The translations under genes and the position numbers were made by a program. Below are positions 37,867 through 47,272 of a stretch of 64,000 nt of DNA, one piece after another. The first letter of the stretch is position 1; every line of letters starts with the position of its first letter. The notes under the pieces were generated by a model. It was given only the letters and a program-made list of their open reading frames with translations. It was not told the DNA's origin and ran no database searches. Source of the DNA: Deltaproteobacteria bacterium (GTDB taxonomy: Bacteria > Desulfobacterota > Desulfobulbia > Desulfobulbales > Desulfurivibrionaceae); contig JAPLJH010000099.1 in NCBI GenBank assembly GCA_026388695.1, forward strand, positions 1-64,000, read 5' to 3'.

Positions 37867-38921
37867 GGAGTTACCCCAACAGCAGCGGCTTCATCTGGCA
37901 GGGGTTCATCCTGTTGCACCAAGAGATGATCAAGGGAAAAAAGCTCAAGGATTCGGTCATTGACCTTATTGCGGGCCATTTCAGAGGCAACCCGGATGGC
38001 ATTTTTTATTGCCACGGCGCTTGAACGTCCATGACAGATAATGGCGTTTCCTCGTATGCCGAGTAGGGGCGCACCGCCATACTCGGCATAATCAACCCGT
38101 TTCTTGAAGGAAATAAAGGCATCTTTGGCAAGCAGATAGCCGAGCTTTGCCTTGAAGCTCTTTGAAATTTCCTCTCCCAACATACCCATAACCGCCTCGG
38201 CCAACCCCTCGCTGAGCTTCAGGCAGACATTGCCGACGAATCCGTCGCAGACCATGACGTCAACATCCCCTTGAAAGGTGTCCCGCCCCTCGACATTGCC
38301 GATATAATTCATGGAACTTTGCTGAAGAAGTTCGTGGGATTTTTTCACGAGGACATTGCCCTTCCCGCCTTCTTCGCCGATACTGAGCAGACCAACACGG
38401 GGTCGGTCTAGGCCAAAGAGTATCTGAGAAAAAGCGGTGGCCATGACCCCGAATTGGAACAGATGTTCGGGGCGACAATCAACGTTGGCGCCCACATCCA
38501 TCATCACAACCGGCCCTTTCAAGGTAGGAAAAATGCCCGCTATTCCTGGCCGGGATACATGCTCCAGACGGCCAAGCAGCTTGAGAGCTGCAGCCAGTGT
38601 CGCCCCGGAGTTGCCGGCGCTGACAACAGCGTCAACCTTGCCCTCTTTATGGAGGGCAAAGGCCTTCATGATGGAGGAGTCTTTTTTCCTGCGGATGGCG
38701 TCAAAAGGGGATTCATCCATGCCAACAACCTGGGAGGCATGAACCACATGAATCCGGGAGGAAAGACTGCCATGGGTTGCGAGAATAGATTCAAGCCTGA
38801 CCTGATCACCAATCAAGCTGATCTCAAGATCAGAACCATGCACTGCCATGACTGCCCCGGAAACCATTTCTTCCGGGCCCCGGTCCCCGCCCATGGCATC
38901 CAAGGCAATATGCAACGCCAT
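37863..38921 (-). CDS. plsX: phosphate acyltransferase PlsX
   Basis: IALDAMGGDRGPEEMVSGA; SAGNSGATLAAAL. Confidence 0.96.
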   Translation of the reverse strand: MALHIALDAMGGDRGPEEMVSGAVMAVHGSDLEISLIGDQVRLESILATHGSLSSRIHVVHASQVVGMDESPFDAIRRKKDSSIMKAFALHKEGKVDAVVSAGNSGATLAAALKLLGRLEHVSRPGIAGIFPTLKGPVVMMDVGANVDCRPEHLFQFGVMATAFSQILFGLDRPRVGLLSIGEEGGKGNVLVKKSHELLQQSSMNYIGNVEGRDTFQGDVDVMVCDGFVGNVCLKLSEGLAEAVMGMLGEEISKSFKAKLGYLLAKDAFISFKKRVDYAEYGGAPLLGIRGNAIICHGRSSAVAIKNAIRVASEMARNKVNDRILELFSLDHLLVQQDEPLPDEAAAVGVTP

Positions 38922-38933
38922 GGCGTAACTCTA

Positions 38934-39116
38934 TTACTCTGCGGTCAACTTGACGACGGTACGGCCCTTGTATGCCCCGCAGCCAGGACAAAGACGATGC
39001 GGAAGCTTCGGCTCGCCACACTCGGAGCAAGTGGAAACGGTTACGCCACACAATGCGTCGTGGGAACGACGTATTCTGGTACGAGCATGGGAATGTCTTC
39101 TTTTCGGTAAAGCCAT
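38934..39116 (-). CDS. rpmF: 50S ribosomal protein L32 (zinc-ribbon form)
   Basis: MALPKRRHSHARTRIRRSHDAL; CSECGEPKLPHRLCPGCG. Confidence 0.95.
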   Translation of the reverse strand: MALPKRRHSHARTRIRRSHDALCGVTVSTCSECGEPKLPHRLCPGCGAYKGRTVVKLTAE

Positions 39117-39283
39117 TACTTTTCCTCCAATTGGAAAGATCTCGGTTACAGCTTGTTGTCTGTAACGGGTTTCTCAAAAAAATTCAACAGGTTCAACACG
39201 AGCAACATGTTTTTTACTCCGCAGCCCACGCGCGGAAGCCACATCCCTGCCAACAAAAACTCCAGCAAAAAAAGAATGCTCTT

Positions 39284-39802
39284 CTACTGGGTTTTCAGCT
39301 TTGTCAAAATACTAAAGGGGGATGCACTTCCCCCCTTGGCACAATCACACGAGCAACGATTCAAATTCGCCCCGCACTTTGCACACAAACCAAGGCACAT
39401 ATCGTTGCAAAGTCTCTTTCCAGGTAAACCAAGATATACCTGTTGCACAAGCACGGAAAAAACATCCACAACCGGCTCCGCAAGACAAACAACATCCAAT
39501 TCACTGTCCTTACACAAATGCTCCGAAGCAACACCAGCCCCGGCCTCTTTGGTAAGCAACTCAAAAACAACCTCAAACTCTTCCATCAAGGTATAAACGA
39601 AAGAATCAAGACATCGATCGCATTCAATAACAACAGGAAGACGCAAAGTGCCCGCAAACAAAACCCGCGCGCCCTCTTTTTTAAGGGAAACGGCGCACTG
39701 CGACGATCCTTGGCAAACGATCTCATCCCCAGGCAACCAAGAGTCGTCGTCTAACCTAAAGGAAAGGCCGCCTACTGGTATTTCATCCCATCTGACCCGC
39801 AC
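39284..39802 (-). CDS. YceD/DUF177 family protein
   Basis: ECDRCLDSFVYTLMEEFEV; LCAKCGANLNRCSC; adjacent to rpmF-plsX. Confidence 0.82.
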   Translation of the reverse strand: MRVRWDEIPVGGLSFRLDDDSWLPGDEIVCQGSSQCAVSLKKEGARVLFAGTLRLPVVIECDRCLDSFVYTLMEEFEVVFELLTKEAGAGVASEHLCKDSELDVVCLAEPVVDVFSVLVQQVYLGLPGKRLCNDMCLGLCAKCGANLNRCSCDCAKGGSASPFSILTKLKTQ

Positions 39803-39968
39803 ACATCACCTGTTCGCAATCCAAAAATTGGAACAGACTAATATAAATAAATACGGCGCATTGTCAAGGAAATTCACTTGCCGAACTTTCCCCATTGACA
39901 CCACGCCCAAGAGGAAATCTTCGACAACCACGACTAACGATAGTCTGAAAATAGGGAATTACAAGAGG

Positions 39969-40442
39969 TTAGAGCAACCTAGCAAGACGATCACTCGCCT
40001 TACCTAGGCGATGACCAAGCACATGAATAATTCGTCGGAAAAATTTCAACCCAAGTGCAGGGGACTGCTTGAGCATCAGCTCCATGTTTTCTCGCGAGAG
40101 GGTCAGGAGCTGACTCTTTTCCGTGGCAACAACGGTGGCATGACGCGCCCCCCCTTCCACAGCAGAAATCTCACCCACCACGCTTCCACGCTCAAGCACG
40201 GCAACCAAAATGAATTTATCGGGAAATATCGCCTCCATCTTGACGGCGAGCTTTCCCCCCACCAAAAAACCCATAAAATCGCCGGGATCACCGCTTTTCA
40301 TCACAACTTCCGCAGACTGCCACTCACGAAACTCAAGATAGGCAAACAGCTCCCCCATCTCTTCAGCGGTCAAAAAAGAAAATATATCTTTTAACTCATC
40401 AGGAAGGTATTTCCCAAAAAGCATTCCTTCAACAGTGCCCAT
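39969..40442 (-). CDS. cyclic nucleotide-binding domain protein
   Basis: KSGDPGDFMGFLVGGKLAV...ERGSVVGEISAVEGGARHATVVA; no obvious HTH. Confidence 0.8.
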   Translation of the reverse strand: MGTVEGMLFGKYLPDELKDIFSFLTAEEMGELFAYLEFREWQSAEVVMKSGDPGDFMGFLVGGKLAVKMEAIFPDKFILVAVLERGSVVGEISAVEGGARHATVVATEKSQLLTLSRENMELMLKQSPALGLKFFRRIIHVLGHRLGKASDRLARLL

Positions 40443-40448
40443 GCGCGT

Positions 40449-41081
40449 TTATTCAACAGCCCCTTTCTTGACCTTCTCTTCAAGCCTGGCAAGGAGTCCG
40501 GCAAAATTTTCTTTGTCCAGAATGCTGGCAAACTGAGTCCGGTAATTATTCACCAGGCTCACGCCCTCCACCTCCACATCATAAACCATCCAGCGATCGT
40601 CACTATTTTTAAGCTTGTAATTAACTGGGGTTTCAACATTCTTCCGGACTAACTCGCTATAAACTATAGCCTTATTCCCCTGAAGGGCAGACTTCTTAAA
40701 AACAACTTTTTCACCGGAGTAGGTTTCTATCTTCGCGATATATGTGTTTTCCAAAAGGGTCTTAAACAAGAAGACGAATCGGTCCTGCTCTTCCGGACTT
40801 CTTTCCTGCCAATGCTTGGCCAATGTGCGCATGGACATCTCGCGAAAATCAAATTTCTTTTCGACAATAGTGACCACGCGACTTTTTCTCTCCGCCTTAC
40901 GATTCGGCACACCGAGCTTTTCATCCTGAAGGATCGAGATAATTTCGTCAACGGCATCCTTTATGACAACAACAGGGTCCGTTGCCGCCGCGGAGGCAAC
41001 GTCATGACACAAGACAGGAATAGCAACAGCCAGAACAATCCCCACAAAAAACTTTAAAAACCACGCATTACCGTTTTTCAT
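40449..41081 (-). CDS. mlaC: MlaC/Ttg2D-type phospholipid-binding protein
   Basis: Signal peptide; FDFREMSMRTLAKHWQERSPEEQDRFVFLFKTLLENTY. Confidence 0.9.
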   Translation of the reverse strand: MKNGNAWFLKFFVGIVLAVAIPVLCHDVASAAATDPVVVIKDAVDEIISILQDEKLGVPNRKAERKSRVVTIVEKKFDFREMSMRTLAKHWQERSPEEQDRFVFLFKTLLENTYIAKIETYSGEKVVFKKSALQGNKAIVYSELVRKNVETPVNYKLKNSDDRWMVYDVEVEGVSLVNNYRTQFASILDKENFAGLLARLEEKVKKGAVE

Positions 41082-41116
41082 CTTTGCCTCTAAAATCATT
41101 CCATGACGTGACAACA

Positions 41117-42214
41117 TTATTGCCCTACCCTGGCCTCGCTAAACCCAGCGGAGCAGAGCCTTTGCGCCTCCTGCTTGGCAAACTCAAACTTTTTGCCAGC
41201 AGGCACCTCTAAAATGTAATATTTATCTCCTCCCCGATCATACACCTTAACAATCGACTCCTTATTCATGGCAAGCAATGCTTCCCGCATATAAAGAACC
41301 TTTTCGGTATCAAGAGAGGTTCCAACCTGAACAAAATAATCATCAGCAGAAACCGGGACGGAAGCCAATTCCAATGAACTCTGACCAGACATATCCTGAG
41401 CGTACGTTTTTTCAATCTTGTCAGAAGAAGAAATGTACATGGAGTCGCTACCTACCGCGACATCGCTAATCTTCTTCTGCCGATACTGCCGGTATGCATC
41501 ACGCAGGGCTATGTACGGATCAATGGCGGATTCCTTGAAATTTTCATAATCCCCCAAAGTAAGAGAGGTGTTATTAACCTCCTTGCCAGCCTCCACAGCC
41601 ACCCCCGCACCAGCGTCAGACATTGCAAGATAAGACACTGGACTCAAGAAGAAATCCCCCGCCAGTCCAACGGTGTCACGCACATTCGAAGGTCCAAAGA
41701 AAGGCCAGCAAAGATAAATACCTTCTCCAACTCCATATACACCCAAGGTTTGCCCCAAGTCTTCGTCCTTGGGAGGCAGGCCGAACTCTTTTTTTGCAGG
41801 ATCTGCCAGCCCGGCAATACCGAGAGTGGAATTGATAACAAAGCGGGCAGTTTCGATTCCACTATCCGCAATTTTTCCCTGAAGCAGATTGTTAACAATC
41901 CGAACCGGAGCCAGAAGATTCTTCAAAAAGCTCCGCACACACATGCGCACGTCTTCGGCGATAAGGTAAGAATATCCTTGAGATGCTGGCTTGACCACCC
42001 AAAAGTAGAGCTTGTCGTTAAAATGAAAAAACGCACGATTGACTGGCTCCAGAGGATCAGAAATTAGGCCGATATCCCGCTCTTCCCCAAAAGCCGGTTC
42101 ATCGTCAACCGCCACGCCCTGCCCAAAGGCAATGGTCATCGATCCCAACCAGATTACCAAACAACAAAAACATACCCTGTAGAGTTGAGGAGAAAAGCTG
42201 TCATGATTTTTCAT
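41117..42214 (-). CDS. mlaA: MlaA/VacJ family protein with C-terminal SPOR-like extension
   Basis: DPLEPVNRAFFHFNDKLYFWVVKP; INSTLGIAGLADPA; C-terminal DYFVQVGTSLDTEKVLYMREAL. Confidence 0.88.
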   Translation of the reverse strand: MKNHDSFSPQLYRVCFCCLVIWLGSMTIAFGQGVAVDDEPAFGEERDIGLISDPLEPVNRAFFHFNDKLYFWVVKPASQGYSYLIAEDVRMCVRSFLKNLLAPVRIVNNLLQGKIADSGIETARFVINSTLGIAGLADPAKKEFGLPPKDEDLGQTLGVYGVGEGIYLCWPFFGPSNVRDTVGLAGDFFLSPVSYLAMSDAGAGVAVEAGKEVNNTSLTLGDYENFKESAIDPYIALRDAYRQYRQKKISDVAVGSDSMYISSSDKIEKTYAQDMSGQSSLELASVPVSADDYFVQVGTSLDTEKVLYMREALLAMNKESIVKVYDRGGDKYYILEVPAGKKFEFAKQEAQRLCSAGFSEARVGQ

Positions 42215-42397
42215 GGTTGTCCTCTGTAACCGATTTTGCTGAAAGCAGGAAAGATCATTATCCGTCAGGCCAAACTGAACCGAACAAACAAGCGGAAGCT
42301 ACAAAAAAACAGCGCCTCCTTTATTGTATGCCAGATACGGTATTTTTTTAAAAGAAATTAAACAACAACTCACTCACCCTTTTAAAGACAAGCGGAA

Positions 42398-42844
42398 TCA
42401 GACTTTGCCAAAAATATACTTACTCACCAGTTCTTCAAGATCAACCGCCGATTCTGTTTCACTAATAAAACCACCATTGGTCAGCAATTCTTCCGAACCG
42501 CCCTGGGAAATCTTGATATATTTATCCCCGATAATGCCTTGAGTTTTAATGGAAGCGATTGCATCATCGGTAATCTTTACCCCATTATTGATCTGAAGCT
42601 GCACCTGGGCCTGATCATTTTCACCCAAAGAGATGCTACTGACCTTGCCCACATTCACTCCAGCCATTTCAATAATTGCACCGCGCTTCAGACCGGAAAC
42701 ATTCCCGAACTTCGCCTGCACAGAATATGTTTTTTCCACAGAGAAGACAGAGAACTCTCCCAACTGCAACGACATGTAAACAAAAGCCAGAAACCCTGCC
42801 AGAACGAAAAGGCCAACGATCGCATCAAAATTTATTTTCTTCAT
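42398..42844 (-). CDS. mlaD: MlaD/MCE-domain protein
   Basis: FDAIVGLFVLAGFLAFVYMSLQLG; FGNVSGLKRGAIIEMAGVNVGKV. Confidence 0.92.
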   Translation of the reverse strand: MKKINFDAIVGLFVLAGFLAFVYMSLQLGEFSVFSVEKTYSVQAKFGNVSGLKRGAIIEMAGVNVGKVSSISLGENDQAQVQLQINNGVKITDDAIASIKTQGIIGDKYIKISQGGSEELLTNGGFISETESAVDLEELVSKYIFGKV

Positions 42845-43617
42845 ACTCTTTCGTCCATCTCCCTGCTTAAATACACCTTCCCCATAGTGCTCTGCACAAA
42901 GGCCTGAACATCGGGAAGCTCGCTCTGTTGAATGTCTTCAGGGCTAGCAAAGGTAGTAAACTTGCCTTTATTAACCAGAATAACCTGATCAGCTAAATTA
43001 AAAATTTTTGGGATATCATGACTCACTATAATTGACGTATAGCCGAATTTCTTCTGGGTCTCCAGAAAAAGCTTATAAATTTCCAATGATTTCTCAGGAT
43101 CGAGGCCCGTGGTTGGCTCGTCAAAAAGCATTATTTCCGGCTGCAACATCAACGCCCTGGCAAGCCCCACCCTTTTCCGCATGCCACCGCTCAATTGAGC
43201 GGGATATTTATCCTCATGGCCAGTGAGGCCCAGTTGCGCCAGAGTGGCAAGAACCCGTGTCCGAATCTCCTCACTCCGCAAGCGTGTTCGCTCTTCAAGC
43301 GGCAAAGCCACATTGGCGAAAACACTCAAGGAGTCAAGAAGCGCAGACCCCTGAAACAAGACGCCGAATTTCGTCCGAATTGTATTCAGCGCTTTACCAC
43401 GCATCCTGGAAATATCCTGCCCATCAACCAGAATCTGGCCGGAATCCGGTCGCAACAGCCCCAGAATGAGCTTCATGGTCACACTCTTTCCCTGTCCGCT
43501 CGGCCCGGCAATAACCGTGGTTTTCCCAGAGCTAATCGTCAGATTCACCCTGTCGAGAACAGTTTGCGAACCAAATGTTTTCACAACATCTTTAAACTCG
43601 ATAGCCACTTGATTCAT
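42841..43617 (-). CDS. mlaF: MlaF-type ABC transporter ATPase
   Basis: GPSGQGKSVTMKLILGL; LSGGMRKRVGLARAL; LFDEPTTGLDP; start MNQVAIEFKD. Confidence 0.92.
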   Translation of the reverse strand: MNQVAIEFKDVVKTFGSQTVLDRVNLTISSGKTTVIAGPSGQGKSVTMKLILGLLRPDSGQILVDGQDISRMRGKALNTIRTKFGVLFQGSALLDSLSVFANVALPLEERTRLRSEEIRTRVLATLAQLGLTGHEDKYPAQLSGGMRKRVGLARALMLQPEIMLFDEPTTGLDPEKSLEIYKLFLETQKKFGYTSIIVSHDIPKIFNLADQVILVNKGKFTTFASPEDIQQSELPDVQAFVQSTMGKVYLSREMDERV

Positions 43618-44402
43618 AGTAGTATCGCCGTAAGCAGATAATCCCAGATGAGAATTGCGATGGACGAGAGAACAACAGCCTGCGTTGTCACCTTGCTCAC
43701 GCCTTCGGCGCCAAAACCAGCACCCTTGATAACGTGAACAAAATACCCCCTCCCCGCGCACACCCAGACAATCACCAGGGCAAAAACAAAAGATTTTATG
43801 ATGCCCATATTTATATCCTGATTCACAACACTCTGTTCCATGCCAGACCAATACGCCCCGGGATTAACCCCCAACAAGCCGCATCCAGCGATATACCCGC
43901 CGAATATGCCGACAACATTGAAAAACAGAGTAAGAATCGGCACGGAGATGAGCGTGGCAAGAAACTTTGGAGTGATAAGATAGCGAAACGGGTCGATGGC
44001 CATGCATTCCAGAGCATCAAGCTGCTCGGTATTGCGCATGATCCCGATTTCGGCGCACATTGCCGAGCCAGCCCGCCCGGTAACCATCAGTGCCGTCAGC
44101 ACCGGGCCAAGCTCACGGATCAAGGAAAGGGAAACCGCCGAACCAAGGGCGCCTTCCGAGCCGAACTTGCGCAAGGTGTAATACCCCTGCAACCCAAGGA
44201 CCATTCCGGTGAAGCCAGCGATGAAGAATATAACCCAGAAGGAGTTGGCCCCGATCAGGCGGACCTGGCGGATCATGGCAGAAAATCGAAACGGTCTCTT
44301 GAAAACGCCACCCAGACCAAAAAACAGAAAAGCCCCCATACGTCCCAAATCCTCCAGAGACCAGATGGTATTTTTCCCTATTTTTTCCAGATAGCGGATC
44401 AT
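43614..44402 (-). CDS. mlaE: MlaE-type ABC transporter permease
   Basis: GFTGMVLGLQGYYTLRKFG; ELGPVLTALMVTGRAGSAMCAEIG; EQLDALECMAIDP. Confidence 0.92.
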   Translation of the reverse strand: MIRYLEKIGKNTIWSLEDLGRMGAFLFFGLGGVFKRPFRFSAMIRQVRLIGANSFWVIFFIAGFTGMVLGLQGYYTLRKFGSEGALGSAVSLSLIRELGPVLTALMVTGRAGSAMCAEIGIMRNTEQLDALECMAIDPFRYLITPKFLATLISVPILTLFFNVVGIFGGYIAGCGLLGVNPGAYWSGMEQSVVNQDINMGIIKSFVFALVIVWVCAGRGYFVHVIKGAGFGAEGVSKVTTQAVVLSSIAILIWDYLLTAILL

Positions 44403-44566
44403 AGAATCCTCTTGTGTAAGTTTGCACACACGTCACAACAAAGGCGAATGGCAAACTGCATGCTTTCGCATGGGACCGAACATCCCATAAAATTGGCATG
44501 TTACTCATGGGACACAGGCTGTGTCAAGCACTTGCTCCAAGGAAAACATGCAAGTGGAAAACTGAT

Positions 44567-44601
44567 CAAAAAAAAAGGGATTAGCTGTAATGGCTAATCC
44601 C
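44567..44601 (-). terminator. Rho-independent terminator downstream of tRNA-Asp
   Basis: Minus strand GGGATTAGC-CATTACA-GCTAATCCC followed by T tract. Confidence 0.8.
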
Positions 44602-44614
44602 TTGATTTCTTGTA

Positions 44615-44691
44615 TGGCGGAGTGGACGGGGCTCGAACCCGCGACCCCCGGCGTGACAGGCCGGTATTCTAACCAACTGAACTACCACTCC
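44615..44691 (-). tRNA. tRNA-Asp (GTC)
   Basis: GGAGTGGTAGTTCAGTTGGTTAGAATACCGGCCTGTCACGCCGGGGGTCGCGGGTTCGAGCCCCGTCCACTCCGCCA. Confidence 0.95.
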
Positions 44692-44696
44692 TCTTG

Positions 44697-44750
44697 TGGT
44701 GGGCGAAACAGGGATCGAACCTGTGACCCTCGGCTTGTAAGGCCGATGCT
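44697..44750 (-). pseudogene. truncated tRNA-Val (TAC): 3' portion only
   Basis: AGCATCGGCCTTACAAGCCGAGGGTCACAGGTTCGATCCCTGTTTCGCCCACCA present; acceptor 5' strand and D-arm 5' strand absent upstream. Confidence 0.8.
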
Positions 44751-44816
44751 TCCAAAATAAACAAACCCTCAGTCGGTGCTAAATCCTTACTTCCGCATGA
44801 GAGGAGAAAACCTTTG

Positions 44817-47240
44817 TTAATGAGCCACATTGCTTGAAGGAAGCACTCCTTCCACGCCAAAGCTGTCAAAGGGAATTCCTTTAAAAAGAATATCCCCCTC
44901 CTTGAGCACCAAGGCCTTAACCAGGACTTCGTCCACATGCTCAACTAATTCCACGGTGAGACCTTTAAGTATCTTGGCCGGTATCTCGTTAAGATCCGCT
45001 TCATTCTCCCGGGGAATCAGAACATGTTTGATATTCCCCCGTCGGGCGGCAAGGAGTTTTTCGGTGAGCCCCCCAATGGGCAATATCCTACCACGCAAGG
45101 TAATCTCGCCGGTCATGGCGATATCCCGGCGGACCGGAAGCTTGAGCAAAGCGGAAACCATCGAGGTCGCCATGGTAATCCCGGCCGACGGCCCATCCTT
45201 GGGAATGGCCCCTTCCGGCACATGGATATGAATGTCAAGTTTCTGATAAAAATCGGGCAACAGACCGAGCTGCAAAGCACGGGTCCGTACATAGCTCAAA
45301 GCCGCCTGGGCGGATTCTTGCATGACATCACCAAGCTTTCCGGTCACGGTCAGATTCCCTTTCCCAGGCATCAGGGCCGTCTCGATCTGCAACAACTCGC
45401 CTCCCACCTCGGTCCAGGCCAAACCGGTGGTCAGGCCAACCTTATCCCGCTCCTCGGCCAAACCGAAACGGTACCTGACCCCACCCAGATACTTGGCAAT
45501 GGCCGCATCGTTCAGCCGATATCTCTTGTCCGTCTTTTTCTTTTGCCGGTCCCGAGCCACCTTACGACAGACCGAGGCAATGCTACGCTCAAGATTCCGC
45601 ACCCCTGCCTCCCGGGTGTATCTCCGAATAATCTCAAGGATCGCGCCATCGTTGAAGGTGATATCCTCCGGCCCGAAGCCGTTGGCCTCCAGTTGTTTCG
45701 GCACCAGAAAGCCCTGGGCGATGTTCAGCTTATCCTCTTCCGTATAGCCATTGAGCTTGATTATCTCCATCCGATCCTGAAGCGGAGCCGGGATGGCGTG
45801 GAGATTATTGGCGGTGGTCACGAAAAAGACCCCGGACAGGTCATAATCGAGATCAAGATAATGATCATTGAAAGCGACATTCTGTTCCGGGTCCAGCACC
45901 TCCAGCAGGGCGGAAGAGGGATCCCCCCGAAAATCCATACTCATCTTGTCCACTTCATCAAGACAGATAACCGGATTCACAACCTTCGCCTTCTGCATGG
46001 ATTGAATAATTTTACCCGGTAAAGCCCCGATATAGGTGCGCCGATGCCCTCGGATCTCTGCCTCGTCTCGCACCCCGCCGAGAGAGAGGCGGACGAACTT
46101 GCGCCCCATGGCGCGGGCCAGAGACTTGCACAATGAGGTCTTCCCAACTCCGGGCGGGCCAACCAGGCAGAGAATCGGCCCCTTGATTTTGTCAACCTGG
46201 GCCTGCACGGCAAGATATTCAAGAATCCGCTCCTTGGGCTTCAAAAGGCCATGGTGGTCTTGGGCCAGAACTTCCTCAGCCGCCAGGATATCGATCTTCT
46301 CTTCGGTTTTTTCCCGCCAGGGCAGGCTGAGGATACAATCGATATAATTGCGGACCACCGTGGCCTCAGCCGACATGCTCGGCATCATCTTCAGCTTCTT
46401 GAATTCCTGCTCCAGCTTGGCGCGGGCCGCCTCGGGAAGATTTTTTTCCTGTATCGCCTTATCCAACGCCTCAAGCTCGGAAGAAGCATCTTCGGCGCTT
46501 CCCATCTCTTTCTGGATGGCGCGAAGTTGCTCTGCCAGAAAATAATCCTTCTGGGTCTTATCCATTTTCTTCTTGACCCTGGCTCGGATAATCTCCTCAA
46601 GCTCGGCGATCTCAATTTCTTTATGGATAAGGGTCAGTACCTGCTCCAGGCGGGCCACAACGGAAAAATTTGCCAAGATTCCCTGCTTTTCCTGCACATT
46701 CAGGGGCAGATGCGCGGCCAGGACATCGACAAATTTTGCGGGTCTTTCAATGCGGGCCAAGGATTTGATAACCTCGGCCGGCACCTTTTTGTTGTATTTG
46801 ACATACTCCTTGAAGCTCGTTTGTATCTCTCGCACATAGGCGGTTGCTTCAAGCCCGCCCTCGTCCTCTGCCTCTTCGCCATCAAGCTGGACAACAAAAT
46901 AGTCGGGATTGGGCAGATGCTTTATGATCCGCCCCCTTCTTTTGCCTTCAACCAGAGCCTTGATCGTGCCATCCGGCAAACGGAGCAGTTGCATGACCGT
47001 GGCAACGGTTCCCACCGCATGCACGCTCTCTTCGGTTGGATCATCCTCGGCCGCATCTTTTTGCGTTACGAGAAAGATCTCGGAGCGCTTGGCCATTGCC
47101 TCTTCAAGTGCCTTAATGGAGCGCTCCCTGCCAACCACCAAGGGCGCCACCATATAGGGGAAGATCACGATGTCCCGCAAAGGCATCATCGGATAGGCAA
47201 TTTTCTGTTCGGAATCAGACTCAACCATAATGTTTAACAC
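44817..47240 (-). CDS. lon: ATP-dependent protease Lon
   Basis: [44 protein letters not shown]; catalytic [10 protein letters not shown]. Confidence 0.97.
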   Translation of the reverse strand: MLNIMVESDSEQKIAYPMMPLRDIVIFPYMVAPLVVGRERSIKALEEAMAKRSEIFLVTQKDAAEDDPTEESVHAVGTVATVMQLLRLPDGTIKALVEGKRRGRIIKHLPNPDYFVVQLDGEEAEDEGGLEATAYVREIQTSFKEYVKYNKKVPAEVIKSLARIERPAKFVDVLAAHLPLNVQEKQGILANFSVVARLEQVLTLIHKEIEIAELEEIIRARVKKKMDKTQKDYFLAEQLRAIQKEMGSAEDASSELEALDKAIQEKNLPEAARAKLEQEFKKLKMMPSMSAEATVVRNYIDCILSLPWREKTEEKIDILAAEEVLAQDHHGLLKPKERILEYLAVQAQVDKIKGPILCLVGPPGVGKTSLCKSLARAMGRKFVRLSLGGVRDEAEIRGHRRTYIGALPGKIIQSMQKAKVVNPVICLDEVDKMSMDFRGDPSSALLEVLDPEQNVAFNDHYLDLDYDLSGVFFVTTANNLHAIPAPLQDRMEIIKLNGYTEEDKLNIAQGFLVPKQLEANGFGPEDITFNDGAILEIIRRYTREAGVRNLERSIASVCRKVARDRQKKKTDKRYRLNDAAIAKYLGGVRYRFGLAEERDKVGLTTGLAWTEVGGELLQIETALMPGKGNLTVTGKLGDVMQESAQAALSYVRTRALQLGLLPDFYQKLDIHIHVPEGAIPKDGPSAGITMATSMVSALLKLPVRRDIAMTGEITLRGRILPIGGLTEKLLAARRGNIKHVLIPRENEADLNEIPAKILKGLTVELVEHVDEVLVKALVLKEGDILFKGIPFDSFGVEGVLPSSNVAH

Positions 47241-47272
47241 ACCCTTGCTGGGTTAATTAACGGCTCGATGAC

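Noticed and set aside
44669-44944. 91-aa minus-strand ORF
   Set aside because: Spans the lon 3' end out of frame and the tRNA-Val fragment; spurious.
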